From: H2-BAC3 sp045863035
GTDB lineage: Bacteria > Bacteroidota > Ignavibacteria > Ignavibacteriales > Ignavibacteriaceae
Direction of reading: 5' to 3'
DNA length: 64,000 bases
Assembly (NCBI GenBank): GCA_045863035.1
Contig: BTUV01000008.1
Coordinates: forward strand, 16,275-80,274
This document shows positions 1 to 7,930 of this stretch, in pieces. The notes under the pieces are model-generated. The model did no database searches. It was given only the letters and a program-made list of their open reading frames with translations, and was not told the origin of the DNA. The stretch's first letter is position 1, and the number at the start of each line of letters is the position of its first letter. Position numbers and translations under genes: made by a program.

Positions 1-798
1 AGAGCTATTCCGGAGATTTCATATCGTATAGGAATTGTTACCGCACCGGACGGTGCAGCGATAAGTGATATGATAACTATTGCCCGCCGGAGATTTCCGA
101 TTGCTGAACTAATCCTTTCTCCTTGCAAAGTTCAGGGCGAGGGTGCCGCGGTTAGCATTGTTTCAGCATTAAAAACCCTTGCCAAAGAGAAGGATATCGA
201 TGTGGTTATTGTGGGGAGGGGAGGTGGCTCAATTGAGGATTTATGGGCGTTTAATGAGGAAATTGTTGCCAGACAGATAGTCTTAATGCCTTTTCCGGTG
301 GTTTCAGCGGTTGGACATGAGGTTGACTATACTATTTCGGACTATGCCGCCGACCTCCGTGCTCCGACTCCTTCGGCAGCAATGGAATTAGTCACACCTG
401 ACAAGGCAAAGATGGTGAAAAACCTCCTTTCCATTGGAACGATGTTTGACGGCTACCTGGAAAACCTGATTTATGATAACCGGCAAAAACTTCTGGGTTT
501 TGTGCATTCCTATGGATTTAAGTCGGTAGAGGACAAATTACGGTATCTTAACCAGAAAGTTGATTCTTCAGTCCAAAGGATGTTCTTTGCTGCGGATAGA
601 AAGTTTGACCGTCTCAGACACCGTATAAAGGAGATGGAAGCCCGAATCGGGGCTTTTGATACCGGAAAAATCCAAAAAAAAGGTTTTGTTTTGGTTTCGC
701 AGGGCGATAAATTTGTAACGAGCGCAAATCGTTTATTAACGGGTGAGCCATTTCTGCTAAAATTTCATGACGGTGAAATAAAGATACCAAATGAGTAA
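1..798 (+). CDS. xseA: Exodeoxyribonuclease VII large subunit (5' truncated)
   Basis: Large subunit of exonuclease VII, the cytoplasmic nuclease that trims single-stranded DNA to oligonucleotides. The frame is already open at base 1 and runs to the stop at 798, so 265 C-terminal residues are present; the N-terminal OB fold and the start of the catalytic domain lie outside the window. The first in-frame ATG (base 70) is internal. The family signature GRGGGSIEDLWAFNEE lies near residues 72-87 of the fragment, followed by VSAVGHEVDY and RAPTPSAA. The rest is a charged helical region, probably coiled coil, and a short C-terminal beta segment. The stop overlaps the xseB start by 8 bases, which fits co-translation of the two subunits. 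Confidence 0.95.
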   Translation, partial: RAIPEISYRIGIVTAPDGAAISDMITIARRRFPIAELILSPCKVQGEGAAVSIVSALKTLAKEKDIDVVIVGRGGGSIEDLWAFNEEIVARQIVLMPFPVVSAVGHEVDYTISDYAADLRAPTPSAAMELVTPDKAKMVKNLLSIGTMFDGYLENLIYDNRQKLLGFVHSYGFKSVEDKLRYLNQKVDSSVQRMFFAADRKFDRLRHRIKEMEARIGAFDTGKIQKKGFVLVSQGDKFVTSANRLLTGEPFLLKFHDGEIKIPNE

Positions 799-1036
799 AA
801 AACAACAGGAAACAGCAACTTTCAGCAGCAAACTGAAACGGCTGGAATATATATCTGAAGCTCTTGAGAGTGAAGAGATTGATATTAATGAGAGCATCGC
901 TTTGTATGAAGAGGGTATTATACTGGTTGGTGAATGCCTCAAGGTGCTCAATGAGGCAGAATTAAAAATAACAACTTTAAAATCGAAAATTTCCCAGCTT
1001 GATACTGAGAATGATGAAACAGAAGAAGAAATATAA
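791..1036 (+). CDS. xseB: Exodeoxyribonuclease VII small subunit
   Basis: Small subunit of exonuclease VII, which binds the helical region of XseA. The 81-residue length is normal for the family. The protein is almost entirely helical and acidic; the stretch LEYISEALESEEID followed by LYEEGIILV matches the usual XseB helical hairpin (residues 14-60). The start lies inside the end of xseA, so translation is probably coupled. dxs begins 14 bases downstream; the same xseB-to-dxs neighbourhood is common in other bacteria and supports the call. Confidence 0.93.
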   Translation: MSKKQQETATFSSKLKRLEYISEALESEEIDINESIALYEEGIILVGECLKVLNEAELKITTLKSKISQLDTENDETEEEI

Positions 1037-1050
1037 CGGAGTGTTTTCAC

Positions 1051-2958
1051 ATGGTTGACATGAACAATTATAAGGTGCTGCAACAGATTGATAATCCTTC
1101 CCGGATGAGGGATATGGATATCAAAACGCTCCGGGAACTATGCCAGGATATCAGGAATTATATGGTGGATGTTATCTCTGAGGTCGGCGGGCATTTTGGC
1201 GGCGGTCTCGGCACGGTTGAACTAACTGTGGCCCTCCATAAGGCATTTAAAACGCCGGAAGATTTAGTGGTCTGGGATACCGGACATCAGGCCTATCCTC
1301 ACAAAATTATTACCGGAAGAAAAGAACTTCTTCCCACTATTCGTCAGCTTAACGGTATTTCCGGATTTCTTAAACGCTCTGAGAGTGAATATGATACCTT
1401 TGGCGCGGGTCATGCATCAACTTCAATTTCAGCAGCCCTTGGAATGGCGGTTGCTCAAAAATACAATAATACCCGAAATAAGGTTGTAGCAGTAATTGGT
1501 GACGGGGCTATGACCGGCGGGATGGCTTACGAAGCGATGAATAACTCCGGTGTTTTGCGCTCTGATCTTATTGTTGTGCTTAATGATAATAATATGTCAA
1601 TTGCGCCAAACGTATGGCAGCTTTCAAATTATTTTACGCAGATGATTGCACACCCTGATTACAATAAATTTAAGGGCTACGTCTGGGATATGACCGGAAA
1701 ACTTGACCTTTTTGGTGACCGCCTCAGAAAGATTGCAGGCCGGCTGGAAAGCGGAATTAAGTCTGTTGTTACCCCGGGTATGTTATTTGAAGCGCTTGGT
1801 TTCCGGTATTTTGGACCTGTAAACGGACATAACCTTCATCAATTGGTAAAACTTTTTGAGCAGGTTCGTGAGATGAACGGTCCCATTCTGATTCATACCA
1901 TTACCCAGAAAGGGAAGGGTTATGCCCCTGCTGAATCACATGAGCAGCGGCTTCATGCCTCAACCCCGTTTGATAAATTAACCGGAAAAGCATTCAAGAA
2001 ATCCGGTGCACCTCCGGCATACACAACTATTTTTGGCAACACTTTAAGTGATATTGTTGAAAAGGATAAAAAAGTAGTCGGTATTACCGCGGCGATGCCA
2101 GATGGAACCGGTTTAAATATCCTCCTTGAAAAACATCCCCAGAATTATATTGATGTCGGGATAGCTGAGGAGCATGCAGTTACTTTTGCCGCCGGTCTTG
2201 CCACGCAAGGTATCACTCCGGTTGTTGCAATATATTCAACATTTATCCAGCGGGCATTTGACCAGATCATTCATGATGTGGCTCTGCAAAAACTTCATGC
2301 AGTATTTATACTTGACCGCGCGGGTTTGGTAGGGGCGGATGGTCCGACGCATCATGGAACATTTGACCTGAGTTTCCTGAGAATGATTCCCGGAATGGTA
2401 ATCATGGCACCGAAAGATGAGGCAGAACTTCGCAATATGGTATATACAGCAGTTTATTACAAAAAAGGACCTGTCGCGGTGCGGTATCCGCGTGGGTCTG
2501 CTTTAGGGGTTCCGATGAAAGATGAATTTGAGATGTATCCAATCGGGAAAGGGGAACTGATTCAAAAAGGGGAGAATGTTGCAATTCTTGCTGTTGGTTC
2601 GATGGTCGATTATGCTGAAAAAGCTTTGCCATTGCTCAAGGAACAGGGGATTAACGCGGGTCTTTATAATATGCGTTTTGTTAAGCCGATTGATACAGAT
2701 ATACTCGATGAAGCTGCATCAAACTACAGCAGCATTGTAACTCTTGAGGAAAACAGTATAGTAGGCGGATTCGGAAGCGCTGTTGCAGAGTATCTGATGG
2801 ATAGAGGGTTTAAAAACGATCTGCTCCGTGTAGGTCTTCCTGATCACTTCGTAGATCATGGCACCCAGACAGAGCTTCATGAACAGTTGAAAATTGACCC
2901 TAAAGGGATTACTGAACGAGTAAGTGAATTTCTTGCAAAGCATAAGGTAGAAATCTGA
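1051..2958 (+). CDS. dxs: 1-deoxy-D-xylulose-5-phosphate synthase
   Basis: Thiamine-diphosphate enzyme that condenses pyruvate and glyceraldehyde 3-phosphate, the first step of the non-mevalonate (MEP) isoprenoid pathway. At 635 residues it is full length. The ThDP-binding motif GDGAMTGG starts near residue 150 with NDNNMSIAPN further on; YFGPVNGHN follows around 253, and the transketolase pyrimidine-domain signature DRAGLVGADGPTHHG is near 423. The transketolase C-terminal domain occupies roughly 500-630. A GGAG lies about 9 bases before the ATG; a second ATG three codons in is an alternative start. The gene is second to third in a tight run from xseA to the histidine kinase. Confidence 0.97.
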   Translation: MVDMNNYKVLQQIDNPSRMRDMDIKTLRELCQDIRNYMVDVISEVGGHFGGGLGTVELTVALHKAFKTPEDLVVWDTGHQAYPHKIITGRKELLPTIRQLNGISGFLKRSESEYDTFGAGHASTSISAALGMAVAQKYNNTRNKVVAVIGDGAMTGGMAYEAMNNSGVLRSDLIVVLNDNNMSIAPNVWQLSNYFTQMIAHPDYNKFKGYVWDMTGKLDLFGDRLRKIAGRLESGIKSVVTPGMLFEALGFRYFGPVNGHNLHQLVKLFEQVREMNGPILIHTITQKGKGYAPAESHEQRLHASTPFDKLTGKAFKKSGAPPAYTTIFGNTLSDIVEKDKKVVGITAAMPDGTGLNILLEKHPQNYIDVGIAEEHAVTFAAGLATQGITPVVAIYSTFIQRAFDQIIHDVALQKLHAVFILDRAGLVGADGPTHHGTFDLSFLRMIPGMVIMAPKDEAELRNMVYTAVYYKKGPVAVRYPRGSALGVPMKDEFEMYPIGKGELIQKGENVAILAVGSMVDYAEKALPLLKEQGINAGLYNMRFVKPIDTDILDEAASNYSSIVTLEENSIVGGFGSAVAEYLMDRGFKNDLLRVGLPDHFVDHGTQTELHEQLKIDPKGITERVSEFLAKHKVEI

Positions 2959-2959
2959 T

Positions 2960-3967
2960 ATGGAAAATTTCAGGATTGCAGTTATAGGATTAGGGAGTGT
3001 AGCACAATTAGTGCATTTGCCAATTCTGAAGAAGATGCCGGGGGTATCAGTGGTAGCCGCGGCGGAGTTAAACAAGAATCGCCTCAAAACGGTTTCTGAT
3101 AAGTATAATATATCAGGTGCATATACTGATTACCGCCAGATGCTTGATGAGGCAGAGGTTGACGCAGTAATTATTGCAACGCCAACCTCCTCACATACCG
3201 AAATTGCGAAAGAAGTGATAAGCCGTAAAATCAATCTGCTTATTGAGAAGCCAATCGCGCGTACATACCGTGAAGCTAAAGAAGTAGTTGACCTCGCGCA
3301 AAAAAATAAAGTGACGATGATGGTGGGTATGAATATGAGGTACCGCCCGGATATCATGCTTCTGAAAAGCATTGCAAACTCAGGTGAAATCGGAGAGCTT
3401 TTTTATGTAAAAGCCGGATGGCTTAAAAAGCAGAGCAGTGAAAGTAAATGGTTCACTGATAAAGAAAAAAGCGGCGGAGGTGTGATTATTGACCTTGGCA
3501 TTGTGCTTCTGGATGTGAGTCTTTGGCTGCTTGATTTTCCTTCAATCAGAGCTGTTTCCACGCAGAATTTTTCTCATTTCACCAACAGTGTTGAAGATAC
3601 CTCTATCAGCAAAATACGCTGCAACAATAACTCGCTCATTTTTCTTGAATCAAGCTGGTCAATTGGTTCCGACAGAGACAGTCTCTACTTTGATATATAT
3701 GGCTCCAAGGGAAACGCGAGTATCAACCCCTTCAGAGTATTCAAGCGAAGCGGCGGCACTATGGTCGATATGACGCCATTTAAGTCAGAAGCGGAGATTA
3801 CGCTTTTTAAGAAATCATACCAGAATGAAATAAAGCACTTTATCGGTGCATGCAAAGGACTTAATCCCAATCTTTCTCCGGGGAATGAATCACTCTCCAG
3901 AATGCGGATAATTGAAACAATGTATCAGTCAAATTCCGAGAAAAAGGAAATCGAACTAAAGTCATGA
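2960..3967 (+). CDS. Gfo/Idh/MocA family oxidoreductase
   Basis: NAD(P)-dependent oxidoreductase of the glucose-fructose oxidoreductase / inositol dehydrogenase superfamily, 335 residues. The N-terminal Rossmann fold starts with IAVIGLGSVAQLVHLP (residues 6-21), and the family EKP motif (LIEKPIART) is near residue 95. The alpha/beta C-terminal domain, with GGGVIIDLGI near 173, forms the substrate pocket. The substrate cannot be read from sequence; family members act on sugars, inositols or nucleotide sugars. It starts one base after dxs ends, and its last four bases (ATGA) are shared with the next gene, so it sits in the same transcript as the two-component system. A link to signalling or envelope sugars would be speculation. 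Confidence 0.88.
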   Translation: MENFRIAVIGLGSVAQLVHLPILKKMPGVSVVAAAELNKNRLKTVSDKYNISGAYTDYRQMLDEAEVDAVIIATPTSSHTEIAKEVISRKINLLIEKPIARTYREAKEVVDLAQKNKVTMMVGMNMRYRPDIMLLKSIANSGEIGELFYVKAGWLKKQSSESKWFTDKEKSGGGVIIDLGIVLLDVSLWLLDFPSIRAVSTQNFSHFTNSVEDTSISKIRCNNNSLIFLESSWSIGSDRDSLYFDIYGSKGNASINPFRVFKRSGGTMVDMTPFKSEAEITLFKKSYQNEIKHFIGACKGLNPNLSPGNESLSRMRIIETMYQSNSEKKEIELKS

Positions 3968-4650
3968 AAAAAATTCTTCTTGTTGATGACGAAAAAGATA
4001 TTGTTGAGATGGTCCGTTACAATCTTGAGAAGGAAAACTATTCTGTGATAACTGCTTATGATGGTGAAGAAGCATTAACTAAAGTAAGAGAAAATCCGGA
4101 TTTAGTAATACTTGATGTCATGATGCCCAAACTTAATGGTTTTCAAGTTTGCAAGCGGCTGCGTGATGATAAAAAGACTGAGAAGCTGCCTGTTATTTTT
4201 CTGACCGCCAGGGCCTCTGAAGCTGATGAAATTAATGGTCTGAATATGGGAGCGAATGACTATATAGTGAAACCAATTTCGCCCAAAAAACTGATCGCAC
4301 GAGTTCAGACAATTTTCAGGAACCTTGAACTTCAGTCGCAGGACGATACTATTGTACAAATTGAAAACGGACCTGTTACCATTAACCGGGAAAAATATCT
4401 GGTTTATATTGCCGGTGAAGAGGTGGTTTTTCCGAAAAAGGAATTCGAACTGCTTTTCTTTTTAATGACTTATCCGGGTAAAGTTCTAAACAGAGAGATG
4501 CTGTTGAAAGAAGTTTGGGGCTCAGATGTTTATGTTGGTGACAGAACCATTGATGTTCATGTCCGTAAAATACGCGAAAAACTCGGGCGTTATTCTGATG
4601 CAATTGAAACGATAAAAGGCGTTGGCTACCGGATCAAAATCCTTTCCTGA
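3964..4650 (+). CDS. OmpR/PhoB-family response regulator
   Basis: Two-component response regulator, 228 residues. The receiver domain (1-120) has the acidic pair D8/D9, the phosphoacceptor D51 in VILDVMMP, the conserved T in FLTARA and the Lys in NDYIVKP. A winged-helix DNA-binding domain of the OmpR type covers about 130-226, with the recognition-helix segment DRTIDVHVRKIREKLG. It closely resembles PhoB/PhoP-type regulators; phosphate control is possible but not shown. Its partner kinase gene begins 29 bases before this gene ends, in another frame. The start overlaps the preceding oxidoreductase by 4 bases. Confidence 0.93.
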   Translation: MKKILLVDDEKDIVEMVRYNLEKENYSVITAYDGEEALTKVRENPDLVILDVMMPKLNGFQVCKRLRDDKKTEKLPVIFLTARASEADEINGLNMGANDYIVKPISPKKLIARVQTIFRNLELQSQDDTIVQIENGPVTINREKYLVYIAGEEVVFPKKEFELLFFLMTYPGKVLNREMLLKEVWGSDVYVGDRTIDVHVRKIREKLGRYSDAIETIKGVGYRIKILS

Positions 4651-5668
4651 ATACATCACCCTGATAAGGGATGTCCTGGTATATAATAAAGAGTATATAC
4701 TTTTTTATATCCTTACCTCTCTGCTGTTACTATTCTTATCACCTCCCGGCGGATATGTATTTTACTTTCTGCTTTTTTTTACCATAATCTTTATTGTTCT
4801 TGTGCTCCTTTTTAACAGACGGAGAAAAGCCGACATTGCAGAATTAATATCAATTATCCGTGTCATCCGTCAGAATGAACTGCCCACACACGAGTCTATT
4901 TCACTTAATGCCGGGCTTAAAGACCTTGAAGCAGAAATACAACTCGCTTACAGACAGGTGCAGAGAGATATAAATTCACTCAGACGGCTTGAACGGGTGA
5001 GAACTGAGTTTCTGAGTAACGTATCTCATGAATTAAAAACCCCTTTATTCGCAATTCAGGGTTTTCTTGAGACGCTTTTAAACGGAGCAATTAATGATCC
5101 TAAGGTGAATATCCACTTTCTTGAAAAGGCCGTATTTTACAGCGATAATCTGGCTTCGTTACTGAATGATTTAGTGGAAATTTCACTGATTGAAGCGGGG
5201 GAGATGAAAATGAGCTTCAGGTATTTTGCAATTTGCGACTTTTTGAAAACGAATTTTTCGGATTATTCTGACGAAGCTGCCCGGAAGGGGCTTGAGTTCA
5301 GGTTTTTGCTGCCAGAAAAGGATTTTGATGTGTATGGCGACAAAAACCGGCTTAAACAGGTTATGCACAATCTGATTCAAAATGCGATTAAATATACTGA
5401 GTCCGGGGAAGTGACAGTGGAAGTATCAAATGAGCAAAAAAAGGGGAAAATTACGGTTAGGGATACCGGTATAGGTATTACTCCGGAAGAGCTGCCAAGG
5501 GTATTTGAGCGCTTTTACAGGGTAGATAAGGCACGTTCTAAGGAGATTGAGGGGACAGGGCTGGGGCTGGCAATCGTAAAGCATATCATAGAAGCCCACG
5601 GGTCAGAAATTCAGGTCAATAGTGCACCCGGAGCAGGGTCAGAATTTTTCTTCCTGCTTAAAAAGTAA
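4622..5668 (+). CDS. Sensor histidine kinase (PhoR-like)
   Basis: Membrane histidine kinase of 348 residues, partner of the adjacent regulator. Two hydrophobic segments (about 22-60) are joined by a very short SPPGG turn, so there is no periplasmic sensor domain. The H-box SNVSHELKTPL places the phosphorylated His at 136. The N-box (NLIQNAIKYTE), DTGIGI and GTGLGLAIVKHI mark the ATPase domain to the end. The proposed start is TTG at 4622, inside the regulator gene; a CTG further on is an alternative, and no good ribosome-binding site decides it. Lack of a sensor domain suggests sensing through the membrane or a partner protein. Confidence 0.9.
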   Translation: MATGSKSFPEYITLIRDVLVYNKEYILFYILTSLLLLFLSPPGGYVFYFLLFFTIIFIVLVLLFNRRRKADIAELISIIRVIRQNELPTHESISLNAGLKDLEAEIQLAYRQVQRDINSLRRLERVRTEFLSNVSHELKTPLFAIQGFLETLLNGAINDPKVNIHFLEKAVFYSDNLASLLNDLVEISLIEAGEMKMSFRYFAICDFLKTNFSDYSDEAARKGLEFRFLLPEKDFDVYGDKNRLKQVMHNLIQNAIKYTESGEVTVEVSNEQKKGKITVRDTGIGITPEELPRVFERFYRVDKARSKEIEGTGLGLAIVKHIIEAHGSEIQVNSAPGAGSEFFFLLKK

Positions 5669-5732
5669 AATTTTTTTTGATTTTTTTGCTCTTTTTTGTT
5701 AATTTTGGGGTCTATCTTTAAACGGAGTCTGA

Positions 5733-6041
5733 ATGTTCGCAGTTGTTGAGATTGCAGGAAAACAATTTATCGTTTCTGAAAACGAAAAACACTATGTACC
5801 CCTTTTGACAGCAGAAGTTGATTCTGAAGTAACTTTTGACAAAGTACTTCTGCTTTCTGATGATGCAGGTACTAAAGTTGGTGCACCTTATGTTGACGGA
5901 TTAAAAGTATCCGGCAAAGTTCTTGAGCACGTTCAGGACGATAAAATTTTAGTATTTAAGAAAAAGAGAAGAACCGGTTACAAAAAGAGCTACGGCCACA
6001 GAACCGATTTAACACGTGTAGAAATTACGAAAATAGGATAA
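5733..6041 (+). CDS. rplU: 50S ribosomal protein L21
   Basis: Large-subunit ribosomal protein that binds 23S rRNA next to L20. It has 102 residues, normal length, starting MFAVVEIAGKQFIV, with the C-terminal signature KKKRRTGYKKSYGHRTDLT. An AACGGAG ribosome-binding site precedes the ATG by about 7 bases. It is followed 10 bases later by rpmA, the standard L21-L27 order. The 64-base upstream gap is very T-rich and should hold the promoter, but no well-spaced element can be named. Confidence 0.98.
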   Translation: MFAVVEIAGKQFIVSENEKHYVPLLTAEVDSEVTFDKVLLLSDDAGTKVGAPYVDGLKVSGKVLEHVQDDKILVFKKKRRTGYKKSYGHRTDLTRVEITKIG

Positions 6042-6051
6042 GGATAACACA

Positions 6052-6309
6052 ATGGCTCATAAAAAAGGTCAGGGTTCTACCAGAAACGGTAGAGACAGTA
6101 ATGCCCAGCGGCTCGGTGTAAAGAGATTCGGCGGTCAGGTTGTTAATGCAGGTGAAATTCTTGTTCGCCAGCGTGGTACCAAATTTCATCCGGGAAGCAA
6201 CGTTGGTATCGGCGGCGATGATACCCTTTTTGCTTTGATAACCGGTCAGGTTAAATTTGAACGCGGCAGAGGCGACAGACAGTTTGTTTCTGTTTACAAC
6301 GTAAACTAA
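6052..6309 (+). CDS. rpmA: 50S ribosomal protein L27
   Basis: Large-subunit protein near the peptidyl-transferase centre, 85 residues. It starts MAHKKGQGSTRNGRDSN, so there is no N-terminal extension of the kind that is proteolytically removed in Firmicutes. The internal signature GGQVVNAGEILVRQRGTKFH is intact. It is the last gene of the rplU-rpmA unit; a strong hairpin terminator follows 21 bases after the stop. Confidence 0.98.
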   Translation: MAHKKGQGSTRNGRDSNAQRLGVKRFGGQVVNAGEILVRQRGTKFHPGSNVGIGGDDTLFALITGQVKFERGRGDRQFVSVYNVN

Positions 6310-6330
6310 AAACAAAACCCCCGTTTGATA

Positions 6331-6361
6331 AAAAACCCGCTCAATTTGAGCGGGTTTTTTT
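6331..6361. terminator. Bidirectional intrinsic terminator, rpmA / mdh
   Basis: The inverted repeat AAACCCGCTCA / TGAGCGGGTTT closes on a 2-4 base AT loop, with a T run on the + side and an A run on the other side. It therefore ends transcription both of rplU-rpmA from the left and of mdh from the right. Confidence 0.92.
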
Positions 6362-6382
6362 ATGCTTATTTCGATCAGGGGA

Positions 6383-7348
6383 TTAAAACCCGAGACGTTC
6401 CATATCAGCCACTAATGTAGTAACAGCATTAACTGAATTATCCATCAGTGCCTTTTCTTCAGCATTGAGTGATACTTCAACCACTTTTTCAACACCGTTT
6501 GCGCCAAGAATGGTCGGTACTCCAACATAATAACCATTAACGCCAAATTCTCCCTCAAGAAGCGCACAGACCATCAGGACGCGTTTTTCGTCCCGCAGAA
6601 TGGCTTCAGCCATCTGAATAGCTGCTGATGCAGGGGAATAGAAAGCTGAGCCGGTTTTAAGCAGTTTTACGACCTCTCCGCCTGCCTGCTTGGTTCTTTC
6701 AACCATCGCAGTCATAACTTCTTTTGCTTTTGCGGCATCGTTATACTTTCGTTCAAGTAACTCCATAACCGGAAGCCCGTTTACACTGGCATAACGTACC
6801 AGAGGCACCATTGTATCTCCGTGACCCCCCAGAACCGGTGCGCTGACATCTTTTACAGAAACGCCCAGCTCCCATGCAATAAATGAAGCAAAGCGGGAAG
6901 AGTCCAGAACACCTGCCTGACCCATTACTCTGTTAGCAGGGAAGCCGGATACTTTCTTAAAGAGGGTTACCATTGCATCCAGCGGATTGGAAATGATAAT
7001 GACGATAGCATTTGGGGCATATTCGCGAACACCCTCTGCCACACTCTTCATAATTTTTGCGTTCACAGAAAGCAGATCATCTCTGCTCATACCGGGTTTA
7101 CGGGGTAGCCCGGCAGTAATAATAACCAGGTCAGAACCTGCCAAGTCTTTATATTCGTTAGTACCTTTTACTGATACATCAAATTTATCAATCGCCGATG
7201 CCTCAGCTATATCAAGAGTTTTGCCCTGCGGAAGATCTTCCACAATATCAAAAAGAATTACATCACCAAGCTGACGCATTGCAGCAAGCTGAGCCAGGAC
7301 GCCGCCAATCTGGCCGCCTCCGATAAGTGCTATTTTTTTTCTGCTCAT
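6383..7348 (-). CDS. mdh: Malate dehydrogenase
   Basis: NAD-dependent malate dehydrogenase of the TCA cycle, of the lactate-dehydrogenase-like type found in Chlorobi and many Bacteroidota; 321 residues. The Rossmann motif GGGQIGGVLAQL is at 9-20. The substrate-loop LPRKPGMSRDDLL has the Arg that distinguishes malate from lactate dehydrogenases, and the catalytic His is in LGGHGDTMVPL near residue 175. An upstream ATG at 7387 is possible, but I chose the ATG at 7348: it has an AAAGGAC ribosome-binding site 6 bases before it and gives the normal N terminus MSRKKIALIGGG. Confidence 0.95.
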   Translation of the reverse strand: MSRKKIALIGGGQIGGVLAQLAAMRQLGDVILFDIVEDLPQGKTLDIAEASAIDKFDVSVKGTNEYKDLAGSDLVIITAGLPRKPGMSRDDLLSVNAKIMKSVAEGVREYAPNAIVIIISNPLDAMVTLFKKVSGFPANRVMGQAGVLDSSRFASFIAWELGVSVKDVSAPVLGGHGDTMVPLVRYASVNGLPVMELLERKYNDAAKAKEVMTAMVERTKQAGGEVVKLLKTGSAFYSPASAAIQMAEAILRDEKRVLMVCALLEGEFGVNGYYVGVPTILGANGVEKVVEVSLNAEEKALMDNSVNAVTTLVADMERLGF

Positions 7349-7473
7349 TTTTTGTCCTTTAGAAATAAATGAAAATTTCACTCTCAAATATCACAAGAAT
7401 TATCCGAGAATAAAACAGAACAGAGGTGAGGAAGTCTGCCAGAGGGGTGGAGATTAGTTATAATAATGAAATG

Positions 7474-7881
7474 CTATTTAACCTGAAGCACCAGGACGAT
7501 TTCCATCCCATCAGGAGTCAGGTGAAATTTTACATCTTTTGCGTAATTTCTCATAAGAAAAAGACCGCGCCCATGGTCTTTGAGCAGATTTTCGGGGGAA
7601 GTCGGGTCGGGTATCACATCCGGGTCAAATCCATCTCCCTGATCTTTCACTTTTATTGTCACAAGATTCCCTTCACGACCTATTGAAAGCAAGACTTTTT
7701 TCTCAGGATTGTTTTTATTAGCGTGCCTTATAGCATTTGTTGTTGCTTCTGTGATTATTAGCAGCATTTCTGCGATCATATCATTATTCAGATGCAGTTC
7801 CATTGCCGCATAATTCACGAACTCCTCAACTGTTATAAGCTGAGAAGGGTCACTAGCTATTTCGAGAGAGAAGTTATTCAT
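7474..7881 (-). CDS. RsbW/SpoIIAB-like ATP-binding protein
   Basis: Small GHKL ATPase of the anti-sigma/serine-kinase type, 135 residues. The N-box ITEATTNAIRHAN is near 43-55, the G1 box VKDQGDGFDP near 78 and the G2 box GRGLFLMRNYA near 104. Such proteins bind a sigma factor or phosphorylate a STAS-domain antagonist. No STAS protein, sigma factor or PP2C phosphatase is adjacent, so its partner is unknown; a STAS gene occurs 34 kb away next to a second RsbW-like gene. It lies between mdh and the barrel gene, about 50 bases from the latter, in the same direction. Confidence 0.82.
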   Translation of the reverse strand: MNNFSLEIASDPSQLITVEEFVNYAAMELHLNNDMIAEMLLIITEATTNAIRHANKNNPEKKVLLSIGREGNLVTIKVKDQGDGFDPDVIPDPTSPENLLKDHGRGLFLMRNYAKDVKFHLTPDGMEIVLVLQVK

Positions 7882-7930
7882 TCAATAAAAATTTGATTGA
7901 GAAAGTTAATAATTCTCAGAGATTTCACCA

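Noticed and set aside
5685..5720. Bacteroidota-type promoter for rplU (TTTG and TATCTTTA)
   Set aside because: The spacing is 14 or 24 bases depending on the TTTG chosen, not 19, and the -7 box lacks its final G.
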